From NCBI GenBank assembly GCA_028712845.1, contig JAQTPO010000132.1, positions 1-5,320 of the forward strand: 5,320 nucleotides of DNA, written 5' to 3'. A program made the translations under genes and the position numbers. The notes under the pieces are model-generated. The model was not told the DNA's origin, ran no database searches, and worked only from the letters and a program-made list of their open reading frames with translations. Positions within the stretch are counted from its first letter, which is position 1, and each line of letters opens with the position of its first letter. Positions 1 through 5,320 of this stretch are shown here, in pieces. The stretch comes from Dehalococcoidales bacterium (GTDB lineage: Bacteria > Chloroflexota > Dehalococcoidia > Dehalococcoidales > Fen-1064).

Positions 1-344
1 TTCTTTTGAAACCAGCGGTCTGCGGTATCAAGGTCATGCGGTGTGATGAGAATATATTTTCCGTATTTATTCAGGAACGGGCGTCCTCCCCAGACACCCA
101 CCCCGTAAGCGATAATCGAGCCGATGGTGCAGCCTAGAGCGCCGTAAACTCCTGCCAACAGGTTGTACACCGCAGGGAGAGATTGGTCTTTAATCAGCAT
201 CCAGCCTGCAAGGGGCATAATAACCTCGCTGGGTAAAGGGATGCAGGCGCTTTCAATCGCCATCATTGCAATAACACCGGGCCACTGCATGAGGGTATAA
301 GCTGAATTTATGAAATCGAGGAGCCATTGTTCAATGGATAACAT
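1..344 (-). CDS. DedA-family membrane protein, N-terminal part (C-terminus outside window)
   Basis: This is the first 114 codons of a gene reading leftward off the window edge. The protein starts MLSIEQWLLDFINSAY and carries the DedA (SNARE-associated/VTT domain) signature: E31-S-A-C-I-P-L-P-S-E40 followed by a hydrophobic stretch and G47, then a glycine-rich membrane segment (about 63-84), and GGRPFLNKYGKY at 86-97 leading into an acidic/aromatic stretch ending in WFQK. Family members are integral inner-membrane proteins of about 200 residues. They are linked to membrane homeostasis, lipid carrier recycling and proton-dependent transport, so roughly 90 residues are missing here. The specific substrate cannot be told. 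The ATG at 344 is the only usable start: the in-frame codons above it contain no ATG, GTG or TTG before a stop at 380-378. No Shine-Dalgarno precedes it, and a strong promoter lies so close that the mRNA is probably leaderless. It is transcribed divergently from dxs. Confidence 0.88.
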   Translation of the reverse strand, partial: MLSIEQWLLDFINSAYTLMQWPGVIAMMAIESACIPLPSEVIMPLAGWMLIKDQSLPAVYNLLAGVYGALGCTIGSIIAYGVGVWGGRPFLNKYGKYILITPHDLDTADRWFQK

Positions 345-351
345 CTTGGGC

Positions 352-381
352 AGTATAACAAAATGGGTGCTATTCAGTCAA
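352..381 (-). promoter_or_regulatory. Sigma-70-type promoter of the DedA-like gene, predicted leaderless
   Basis: Read on the minus strand, TTGACT (381-376) is followed by an 18-nt spacer and TATACT (357-352), with a TG one base upstream of the -10 (extended -10, TGTTATACT). Each hexamer matches the consensus at five of six positions. Transcription would start near 345-344, which is the start codon itself. The promoter call comes from sequence only. Confidence 0.65.
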
Positions 382-384
382 TTA

Positions 385-396
385 ACTCATGCGAGT
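385..396. repeat. Short imperfect palindrome between the two divergent -35 boxes
   Basis: ACTC (385-388) and GAGT (393-396) form a 4-bp inverted repeat around ATGC. It sits almost centrally in the 16 bp between the -35 hexamer of the DedA-like gene and that of dxs. The position would suit a regulator acting on both promoters, but arms this short can easily occur by chance. Confidence 0.25.
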
Positions 397-397
397 C

Positions 398-426
398 TTG
401 ACAATCTCCCATAGACACCTTAGTAT
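398..426 (+). promoter_or_regulatory. Sigma-70-type promoter of the dxs operon
   Basis: A perfect -35 hexamer TTGACA (398-403), a 17-nt spacer, and TAGTAT (421-426; four of six -10 positions). The predicted transcription start is about A433 or G434, leaving a leader of only 7 to 8 nt before the dxs ATG. That leader is too short for a normally spaced Shine-Dalgarno, and none is present. Confidence 0.6.
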
Positions 427-440
427 GAAATCAGCCGAAG

Positions 441-2327
441 ATGACTAAGATACTGGATGGGATTAATAACCCCGGTGATTTGAAGCGCCTTACTTTGCCG
501 GAACTTGAACAATTGGCTTCTGAAATCAGACAGGAGCTTGTCTCGGTGGTTTCAGCGAATGGCGGTCATCTGGCTTCTAATCTAGGCGTGGTTGAACTCA
601 CCATCGCGCTGCATCGCTTCTTCGATGCGCCGCGTGACAAAATCGTCTGGGATGTCGGGCACCAGACTTATGCCCACAAACTGATTACCGGAAGACGCAA
701 GGAGTTTGCTTCACTACGCCAGTACGGAGGGCTCTCTGGTTTTACCAGCCGTGAAGAGAGTGGGTATGACACCTTCGGCGCGGGCCATTCCAGCACTTCG
801 ATATCAGCGGCATTAGGTATGGCAGTCGCCCGCGATTTCACCGGCGAGAAATATAATGTCGTGGCGGTGATTGGCGATGGCGGCGTTACCGGCGGTATGG
901 CGCTGGAAGGTCTGAATCAGGTGGGGCATACCGGCACCCGTTTGATTGTCGTGTTGAATGATAACGGCATGTCAATTTCGCCTACGGTCGGCGCTATTGC
1001 CCGTTTGCTGGACAAAATCCGGTTCGATAACCGTTATCGGATTGGAAAAGCAAGAAGCCAGAGATTACTGAATGTATTACCGTTTGGCAAGAAAGTATGG
1101 CGTATCGGATTGCAGATTGAAAGCTGGTTGAAGGATATGACTCGTCCAACGCGGTTCTTTGAGAGCTTTGGCTTTAACTATATCGGGCCTGTGGATGGAC
1201 ACGATTTCAATAAGCTTGAGATAGCCCTCAACCGGGCGCGGAACTACACAACCGGTCCTATCCTGGTGCATGTAGTGACAACAAAGGGAAGCGGCTATCT
1301 TCCGGCTGAAGGAAATGCCGTTTATTTCCACGGTATATCAGGTACCAATGGTACCTCTAAAAAAAAGACAGCGCCCACTTACAGTGATGTTTTTGCGCAG
1401 GTGATGCTCAAAATTGCGCGTGAGAATTCCAAGCTGGTGGTGATTACACCGGCGATGCCGGAGGGCAATAGTTTAAACATCGTTCAGGAAGAGTTCCCTA
1501 ATCGTGTCTTCGATGTAGGTATCTGTGAACAACATGCCGTTACCTTTGCGGCAGGTCTGGCGACCCAGGGCTATTTGCCGGTGCTGGCGATTTACTCTAC
1601 TTTTCTTCAGCGTTCTTTCGACCAGATTATCCACGATGTCTGTCTGCAAGAACTGCCGGTGGTTTTTGCCATCGACCGCGGCGGGATTGTCGGCGAGGAT
1701 GGCAAGACGCACCAGGGTATCTTCGACCTTTCTTATTTATCGTTAATTCCGAATATCATAGTATCGTCTCCCAAGGATGAGAATGAGCTTCAACACCTGC
1801 TCTATACTGCCGTCAAATCCGGGAAGATTATGGCAGTGCGCTACCCGCGTAGCGCCGGACTGGGCGTAAAGATGGACACAAGCTTCCGGGAACTTCCCAT
1901 CGGCAAAGGCGAAATATTAAGGCAGGGAAGCGATGTCGCTATTCTGGCAATCGGCTCAATGGTGGCGCCGGCGCTGGAAGCGGCTCAGGAATTGGCGCAA
2001 CAGGGGATTGAGGCAACCGTGGTGAATGCCCGTTTCGTTAAACCGATTGACACTGAACTGATTATTGATCTGGCAACCCGTATCAGGCGCATTGTTACGG
2101 TTGAAGAGAATACTCTCTCTGGAGGTTTCGGTAGTTATGTGGCTGATACCATCAAACACGCTGATGTCAGTGATGTTAAAATGAGAAGTATTGGAATTCC
2201 GGATGTATTCGTTGAGCACGGAGGACAGTCGTTTCTACGCTCCAAGTACGGTATGGATGCCAAGGGAATTGTGAAACAGACGCTGGCAATTGTTCCCGCC
2301 GGTTCTACTGTCAAAACAGCCCGATAA
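441..2327 (+). CDS. dxs: 1-deoxy-D-xylulose-5-phosphate synthase
   Basis: A cytoplasmic thiamine-diphosphate enzyme that condenses pyruvate with glyceraldehyde 3-phosphate, releasing CO2, to give 1-deoxy-D-xylulose 5-phosphate, the entry step of the MEP isoprenoid pathway. The length (628 aa) is normal. Motifs in order: GGHLASNLGVVELTIALH (41-58), WDVGHQTYAHK (70-80), GAGHSSTSISAALGMA (113-128), the TPP/Mg motif GDGGVTGG (145-152) ending in LNDNGMSIS (172-180; D146 and N175 the likely metal ligands), GPVDGHD (249-255), H297, the catalytic glutamate E363 in DVGICEQHA, then YSTFLQR (385-391), DRGGIVGEDGKTHQG (412-426), YPR (468-470) and a transketolase C-terminal domain (about 490-620). ATG 441 aligns with the family's usual N-terminus, and an in-frame stop lies at 426-428. 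There is no Shine-Dalgarno, unlike the downstream genes. The linker between domains I and II contains a hairpin and an A8 tract. It is probably the first gene of the operon, 39 nt before pgk. Confidence 0.97.
   Translation: MTKILDGINNPGDLKRLTLPELEQLASEIRQELVSVVSANGGHLASNLGVVELTIALHRFFDAPRDKIVWDVGHQTYAHKLITGRRKEFASLRQYGGLSGFTSREESGYDTFGAGHSSTSISAALGMAVARDFTGEKYNVVAVIGDGGVTGGMALEGLNQVGHTGTRLIVVLNDNGMSISPTVGAIARLLDKIRFDNRYRIGKARSQRLLNVLPFGKKVWRIGLQIESWLKDMTRPTRFFESFGFNYIGPVDGHDFNKLEIALNRARNYTTGPILVHVVTTKGSGYLPAEGNAVYFHGISGTNGTSKKKTAPTYSDVFAQVMLKIARENSKLVVITPAMPEGNSLNIVQEEFPNRVFDVGICEQHAVTFAAGLATQGYLPVLAIYSTFLQRSFDQIIHDVCLQELPVVFAIDRGGIVGEDGKTHQGIFDLSYLSLIPNIIVSSPKDENELQHLLYTAVKSGKIMAVRYPRSAGLGVKMDTSFRELPIGKGEILRQGSDVAILAIGSMVAPALEAAQELAQQGIEATVVNARFVKPIDTELIIDLATRIRRIVTVEENTLSGGFGSYVADTIKHADVSDVKMRSIGIPDVFVEHGGQSFLRSKYGMDAKGIVKQTLAIVPAGSTVKTAR
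1340..1366 (+). repeat. Hairpin followed by an A8 tract inside the dxs linker
   Basis: AGGTACC (1340-1346) and GGTACCT (1350-1356) form a perfect 7-bp inverted repeat with a 3-nt loop. Three bases later comes a run of eight A (1359-1366). In protein terms it encodes GTNGTSKKK, a flexible linker between the two N-terminal domains of DXS. The A run follows the hairpin on the coding strand, so this is not an intrinsic terminator on either strand. Confidence 0.6.
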
Positions 2328-2351
2328 TCAGGCTTTATTTGATTATCAAAT
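2323..2351. repeat. Nested inverted repeats at the dxs/pgk junction (possible operator or mRNA hairpin)
   Basis: GATAATCA (2323-2330, covering the dxs stop codon) is the exact reverse complement of TGATTATC (2340-2347), with a 9-nt loop. The right arm is also the core of an odd palindrome, ATTTGATTATCAAAT (2337-2351; 7-bp arms around one central base). The palindrome ends 6 nt before the pgk AGGAG. The stem is AT-rich and has no T tract, so it is a poor terminator. It could be a protein-binding site or an intercistronic RNA hairpin. Confidence 0.5.
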
Positions 2352-2366
2352 TACGAGAGGAGTGCA

Positions 2367-3557
2367 ATGAATAAGTTAACAATCAGAGACATCGATGTCA
2401 GGGACAAACGTGTGCTGGTCAGAGTCGATTTTAATGTCCCGATGAATGAAGATACCGGCGAGATTACGGATGACAGCCGTATTCGCGCCAGTCTGCCGAC
2501 TATTCAATATTTAATCGACCGTAAAGCTAAGGTTATCATGTGCTCGCATCTGGGCAGACCAAAAGGCGCGCCTGAGGATAAATTCAGACTCACCCCGGTG
2601 GCGAAAAGACTCTCCGAAATTATCGGTAAGCCGGTGGGAACCACACGGGACTGCATCGGACCGGAAGCGGAGCAAGCTGCCAGAGCTATGAAAAGCGGCG
2701 AGCTTTTACTGCTGGAGAACCTGCGTTTCCATGCGGAAGAAGAAAAAAACGGACCCGATTTTGCCCGCGCGCTCGCCAGCCTGGCAGAGGTCTATGTAAA
2801 TGATGCATTCGGCACGGCACACCGCGCACACGCTTCAATCGTCGGTGTCACCAAATACTTACCGGCGGTGGCAGGTTTTCTGCTGGAAAAGGAACTGGTG
2901 AACCTTGGTGGTATTCTTACCGACCCGGAGCATCCTTTTGCAGCGTTACTCGGCGGCGCTAAGGTAAGCGATAAAGTTGCTCTGATGGAAAATGTGATGG
3001 GCAAGGTAGATTATATGCTCATCGGCGGCGGCATGGCGGCTACTTTCCTCAAGTCCGAGGGTTATGAAATCGGGCAGTCATTGCTTGAAGCCGACCGTAT
3101 CGAAACTGCCGGCAGTTTGATTAAAAAGGCGAAAGAAAATAAGGTGAATCTAATCCTGCCGCTGGATGTGGTGATTACAAATGAAGTCAGTGATAAGGGT
3201 TCATATCAGGTAGTTGACGTTGATAAAGTACCGAAAGATAAAAAGATTGTAGATATCGGACCAAAGACAATAGAGAAATTCACTGCAGAACTGAAAAAGT
3301 GCAAGACCGTCTTCTGGAACGGCCCGATGGGTGTATATGAAGTCGCTCAATTTGCTAAAGGCAGTGTGGCGATGGCGCATTTGCTGGCGAGCCTGAAGGC
3401 ATCGACCGTGATTGGCGGCGGCTCTACTGCCGATATGGTGTATGATATGAAATTAGCGGATAAAATGACCTTTGTTTCCACCGGCGGCGGCGCATCGATG
3501 AGCTTTTTAAGCGGTGAAAAACTGCCCGGTGTGGAAGCGTTATCAGATAGAAAGTAG
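2367..3557 (+). CDS. pgk: Phosphoglycerate kinase
   Basis: A cytoplasmic glycolytic/gluconeogenic enzyme that transfers phosphate reversibly between 1,3-bisphosphoglycerate and ADP. At 396 aa it has the usual bacterial length. The N-terminal (3-phosphoglycerate) domain shows RVDFNVP (19-25; D21 and N23), R38, SHLGRPKG (60-67), LENLRFH (116-122) and NDAFGTAHRAH (145-155). The nucleotide domain shows GGAKVSDK (196-203), LIGGGMA (218-224), PLDVV (265-269), WNGPMGVYE (317-325), GGGST (350-354), STGGGAS (371-377) and LPGVEAL near the end. The expected aspartate of the GGGD[T/S] motif is serine here (S353); all other key positions look intact, so I expect an active enzyme. The ATG has a good Shine-Dalgarno (AGGAG, 2358-2362, 4-nt spacer). 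The stop codon lies inside the Shine-Dalgarno region of the next gene, suggesting coupled translation. Confidence 0.98.
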   Translation: MNKLTIRDIDVRDKRVLVRVDFNVPMNEDTGEITDDSRIRASLPTIQYLIDRKAKVIMCSHLGRPKGAPEDKFRLTPVAKRLSEIIGKPVGTTRDCIGPEAEQAARAMKSGELLLLENLRFHAEEEKNGPDFARALASLAEVYVNDAFGTAHRAHASIVGVTKYLPAVAGFLLEKELVNLGGILTDPEHPFAALLGGAKVSDKVALMENVMGKVDYMLIGGGMAATFLKSEGYEIGQSLLEADRIETAGSLIKKAKENKVNLILPLDVVITNEVSDKGSYQVVDVDKVPKDKKIVDIGPKTIEKFTAELKKCKTVFWNGPMGVYEVAQFAKGSVAMAHLLASLKASTVIGGGSTADMVYDMKLADKMTFVSTGGGASMSFLSGEKLPGVEALSDRK

Positions 3558-3561
3558 GTGG
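3556..3561 (+). promoter_or_regulatory. Ribosome binding site that fixes the start of the mutase gene
   Basis: AGGTGG lies 6 nt before ATG 3568 and overlaps the pgk stop codon TAG (3555-3557). It supports 3568 as the start over the in-frame ATG at 3514, which lies within pgk and would add 18 residues with no family resemblance. Confidence 0.75.
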
Positions 3562-3567
3562 AATTTA

Positions 3568-4770
3568 ATGTTTTCTCAAGAACAAATAAGGACGCTCGCA
3601 CGGCAGACGCCCAGCAAAATTGTCCTGCTGGTGCTTGATGGTTTAGGTGGCTTACCCAGACCTGAGACCGGCAAAACAGAACTGGAAACAGCCCGTACGC
3701 CGAATTTTGACAAACTTGCCAGTTCAGGCGTTTGTGGTTTGAGTGACCCTGTGGGACCGGGCATTACCGCGGGGAGTGCACCGGGACATACGGCACTTTT
3801 CGGCTACGACCCGATTTTGGTTAATATCGGACGCGGCGTGCTGGAAGCGGTCGGGATCGATTTCCCGATTGAGCCTGACGATGTTCTGGCGCGGGGCAAT
3901 TTCTGCACAGTTGATAAAAATGGCATTATCACTGACCGTAGGGCGGGGCGAATTGCTACAGAATTGAACGCCAGCCTGTGTTCCCTGCTAAAAATGAGAA
4001 TAGATGATATTCAGGTGCTCACTGCGCCGGTGAAAGACCACCGTTTTGTCATTGCCTTCCGTGGGCCCGGATTACGTGATAATGTCTCCGAGACAGACCC
4101 CCAGAGAGAAGGTTTACCGCCGCTTCAGGTAACAGCGCTTTCTGCCGGGTCCATCAAGACAGCAAACATTGCCAATAAGTTTGTTGAGCAGGTAAAGAAG
4201 CTTCTGGCGGATAAACATCCGGCGAATATGGCGCTCCTCCGCGGCTTTTCTAGAAAGCCGGAACTGCCGAGTATGGAGAGCATCTACAAACTGAAACCGG
4301 CGGCGATTGCCTCGTATCCGATGTATCGCGGGCTGGCAAGGCTGGTGGGAATGGATATATTACCCACCGGCGGTACTTTTACAGACGAAATCAAGACACT
4401 GAAAGAACATTATAACGATTACGATTTCTTCTTTGTCCATGTGAAGCCTCTGGATGCGGCGGGTGAGGATGGCGATTTCGACCGTAAAGTGAAGCTGTTG
4501 GAAGAACTTGATAAAGGGTTGCCCGAACTCGTGAGTTTGAAACCCGATGTTATCGTTGTTACCGGCGACCATTCTACGCCGGCGGTGCTCAAAGGACATA
4601 GCTGGCATCCGGTACCGACCATTCTTTATTCGCAATACTGCCGGACGGATAAGGTCACCGAGTTTTCGGAATCAGCCTGTCTTCAGGGTGGTCTGGGCAT
4701 TTTCCCGGCGACTCAGATTATGCCGCTGGCAATGGCTAATGCCCTGAAACTGAATAAATACGGGGCATAG
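3568..4770 (+). CDS. apgM: 2,3-bisphosphoglycerate-independent phosphoglycerate mutase, archaeal (ApgM) type
   Basis: Interconverts 3- and 2-phosphoglycerate without the 2,3-BPG cofactor; a metal-dependent member of the alkaline phosphatase superfamily. From ATG 3568 the protein is 400 aa, the usual size of the ApgM branch and much shorter than the roughly 510-aa classical GpmI. Motifs: VLDGLGG (22-28; D24 a metal ligand), ITAGSAPGHTALFGYDP (66-82; S70 the likely phosphoserine nucleophile), RGNFCTVD (109-116) with TDRRAGRI (122-129), KDHRF (156-160), TDP (176-178), HVKPLDAAGEDGD (291-303; D296 and E300), TGDHSTP (332-338; D334 and H335) and HSWHPVP (344-350; H347). The end, GGLGIFPA...NKYGA, matches the family C-terminus. 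At the D-x3-H metal pair of classical enzymes the second residue is E300; I recall Glu as common in bacterial ApgM. It follows pgk by 10 nt, consistent with translational coupling and a shared glycolytic role. Confidence 0.94.
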   Translation: MFSQEQIRTLARQTPSKIVLLVLDGLGGLPRPETGKTELETARTPNFDKLASSGVCGLSDPVGPGITAGSAPGHTALFGYDPILVNIGRGVLEAVGIDFPIEPDDVLARGNFCTVDKNGIITDRRAGRIATELNASLCSLLKMRIDDIQVLTAPVKDHRFVIAFRGPGLRDNVSETDPQREGLPPLQVTALSAGSIKTANIANKFVEQVKKLLADKHPANMALLRGFSRKPELPSMESIYKLKPAAIASYPMYRGLARLVGMDILPTGGTFTDEIKTLKEHYNDYDFFFVHVKPLDAAGEDGDFDRKVKLLEELDKGLPELVSLKPDVIVVTGDHSTPAVLKGHSWHPVPTILYSQYCRTDKVTEFSESACLQGGLGIFPATQIMPLAMANALKLNKYGA

Positions 4771-4838
4771 CTTGTTATCTATTTTCTATGGTACATTTTA
4801 ATTTGAGTTTCATTCGTTAAAACATACAGGAGAGAGAA
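4771..4838 (+). other. AT-rich mutase-tpiA intergenic gap, no clear signal beyond the RBS
   Basis: This is the longest gap inside the operon (68 nt) and is AT-rich. It holds a weak 6-bp inverted repeat (TTTTAA 4796-4801 with TTAAAA 4817-4822). It also holds only a poor promoter-like pair, TTGTTA (4772-4777) and TTTAAT (4797-4802), with a 19-nt spacer. I see no GC-rich stem with a T tract, so transcription probably reads through into tpiA. A weak secondary promoter cannot be excluded. Confidence 0.4.
4828..4832 (+). promoter_or_regulatory. Ribosome binding site of tpiA
   Basis: AGGAG, within a purine-rich run, lies 6 nt before ATG 4839. It fixes the start of a gene whose end is beyond the window. 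Confidence 0.85.
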
Positions 4839-5320
4839 ATGCGTGTGCCTTTGATTGCCGGCAACTGGAAAATGAATACCACAGTCAGTGAAGCTGTAAA
4901 ATTGGTCGGGGAAATGCGGCCTTTGCTTGAGCCGATAAGCGATGTAGAAAAAGTCGTCTGTCCGCCGTTCGTCTCGTTAGTGGCGGTGCGTGATGCGCTT
5001 AAAGGAAGCTCCGTGAAGTCGGGAGCGCAGAACATGTACTTTGAGGAGAAGGGCGCTTTTACCGGTGAAATTTCACCGTTAATGCTCGCAGGACTCTGCG
5101 AATATGTTATTCTGGGGCATTCCGAGCGCAGGCAATATTTTGCCGAAACCAATGAAATCATCAATAAAAAAGTTCGCGCGGCATTAAAGGTTGGTTTGAA
5201 GCCGATTCTGTGTGTCGGGGAGAGCCTGGCACAGTATGAAGCCGGCAAAACGGAAGCAGTGGTGACCGACCATGTCACAGGTTCGCTCAAGGATATTCCT
5301 GTGTCATCTAATCTGGTCAT
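4839..5320 (+). CDS. tpiA: Triose-phosphate isomerase, N-terminal part (C-terminus outside window)
   Basis: Interconverts dihydroxyacetone phosphate and glyceraldehyde 3-phosphate; a cytoplasmic TIM barrel, normally a dimer of about 250-residue chains. The window holds 160 complete codons, starting MRVPLIAGNWKMN. N9 and K11 are the substrate-binding residues of the first strand. Further motifs are CPPF (41-44), GAQNMYFEEKGAFTGEIS (62-79), the electrophilic histidine in YVILGHSERRQYF (89-101, H94), and KPILCVGES (121-129). The sequence stops at SSNLV, just before the expected YEPVWAIGTG loop with the catalytic glutamate, so that residue cannot be checked. No frameshift or stop is seen. It follows the mutase gene by 68 nt with no clear terminator, so it is probably co-transcribed. 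The DXS substrate glyceraldehyde 3-phosphate is this enzyme's product. Confidence 0.96.
   Translation, partial: MRVPLIAGNWKMNTTVSEAVKLVGEMRPLLEPISDVEKVVCPPFVSLVAVRDALKGSSVKSGAQNMYFEEKGAFTGEISPLMLAGLCEYVILGHSERRQYFAETNEIINKKVRAALKVGLKPILCVGESLAQYEAGKTEAVVTDHVTGSLKDIPVSSNLV

Noticed and set aside
425..448. Seven-codon mini-ORF (ATG 425 to TAA 446-448) overlapping the dxs start, a possible leader peptide
   Set aside because: The predicted transcription start (about 433) is downstream of its ATG, it has no ribosome site, and nothing in its codons suggests attenuation.
1077..2219. Several antisense open frames of 79-87 codons within dxs
   Set aside because: They overlap strongly conserved DXS coding sequence, have no recognisable motifs, and I noted no supporting ribosome sites.
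2323..2347. Intrinsic terminator after dxs
   Set aside because: The 8-bp stem has only two G-C pairs and no T tract follows; pgk starts 20 nt later, so read-through is more likely.
3514..3567. Alternative upstream ATG at 3514 for the phosphoglycerate mutase, giving 418 aa and overlapping pgk
   Set aside because: The 18 extra residues are a frame-shifted reading of the pgk C-terminus. There is no Shine-Dalgarno there, while AGGTGG sits 6 nt before ATG 3568, and the family N-terminus fits 3568.
4772..4802. Possible promoter for tpiA (TTGTTA and TTTAAT)
   Set aside because: The 19-nt spacer and poor -35 match make it weak, and AT-rich gaps give such matches by chance; noted only under the intergenic entry.
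4817..5320. Long open frame on the minus strand opposite tpiA (167 codons, open at the window edge)
   Set aside because: It lies entirely across a clearly conserved TPI gene and its product shows no recognisable domain; it is a shadow frame.
1..5320. A novel defence, mobile or other accessory system
   Set aside because: Every gene belongs to a well-known housekeeping family. I found no direct repeats, integrase, transposase, CRISPR repeat, tRNA or unexplained long gap.

Overview
The window is ordinary bacterial chromosome with central-metabolism genes. It holds one partial gene on the minus strand (a DedA-family membrane protein, 1-344). Diverging from it is a plus-strand run of four genes: dxs (441-2327), pgk (2367-3557), an archaeal-type cofactor-independent phosphoglycerate mutase (3568-4770), and the first two thirds of tpiA (4839 to the window end). 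I see no mobile element, CRISPR array, tRNA or rRNA, and no previously undescribed system.

The gene order, the protein style (for example the N-terminus of DXS) and the ApgM-type mutase remind me of Dehalococcoidia (Chloroflexota). This is an impression from memory and not a database result; another bacterial lineage with ApgM is possible. The base composition is near balanced.

Layout: 1-344 is the N-terminal 114 codons of the DedA-like protein, reading leftward. Region 345-440 is a compact divergent promoter region with two good sigma-70-like promoters placed back to back. Both predicted transcription starts fall at, or within about 8 nt of, the start codons, and neither first gene has a Shine-Dalgarno sequence. 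The internal genes pgk, apgM and tpiA all have clear ones. This suggests leaderless or near-leaderless translation of the first gene in each transcript. The plus-strand genes follow with gaps of 39, 10 and 68 nt and no terminator between them, so they probably form one operon that continues past the window.

How the genes fit together: PGK, the mutase and triose-phosphate isomerase are steps of lower glycolysis/gluconeogenesis. DXS uses glyceraldehyde 3-phosphate (the TPI product) and pyruvate (downstream of the mutase) to start the MEP isoprenoid pathway. The operon therefore places the first enzyme of isoprenoid synthesis beside the enzymes that set the supply of its two substrates. Points worth a second look are the leaderless starts, the overlapping divergent promoters, a hairpin plus A8 tract at the domain junction of dxs, a palindrome between dxs and pgk, and substitutions at metal-site positions in PGK and the mutase.
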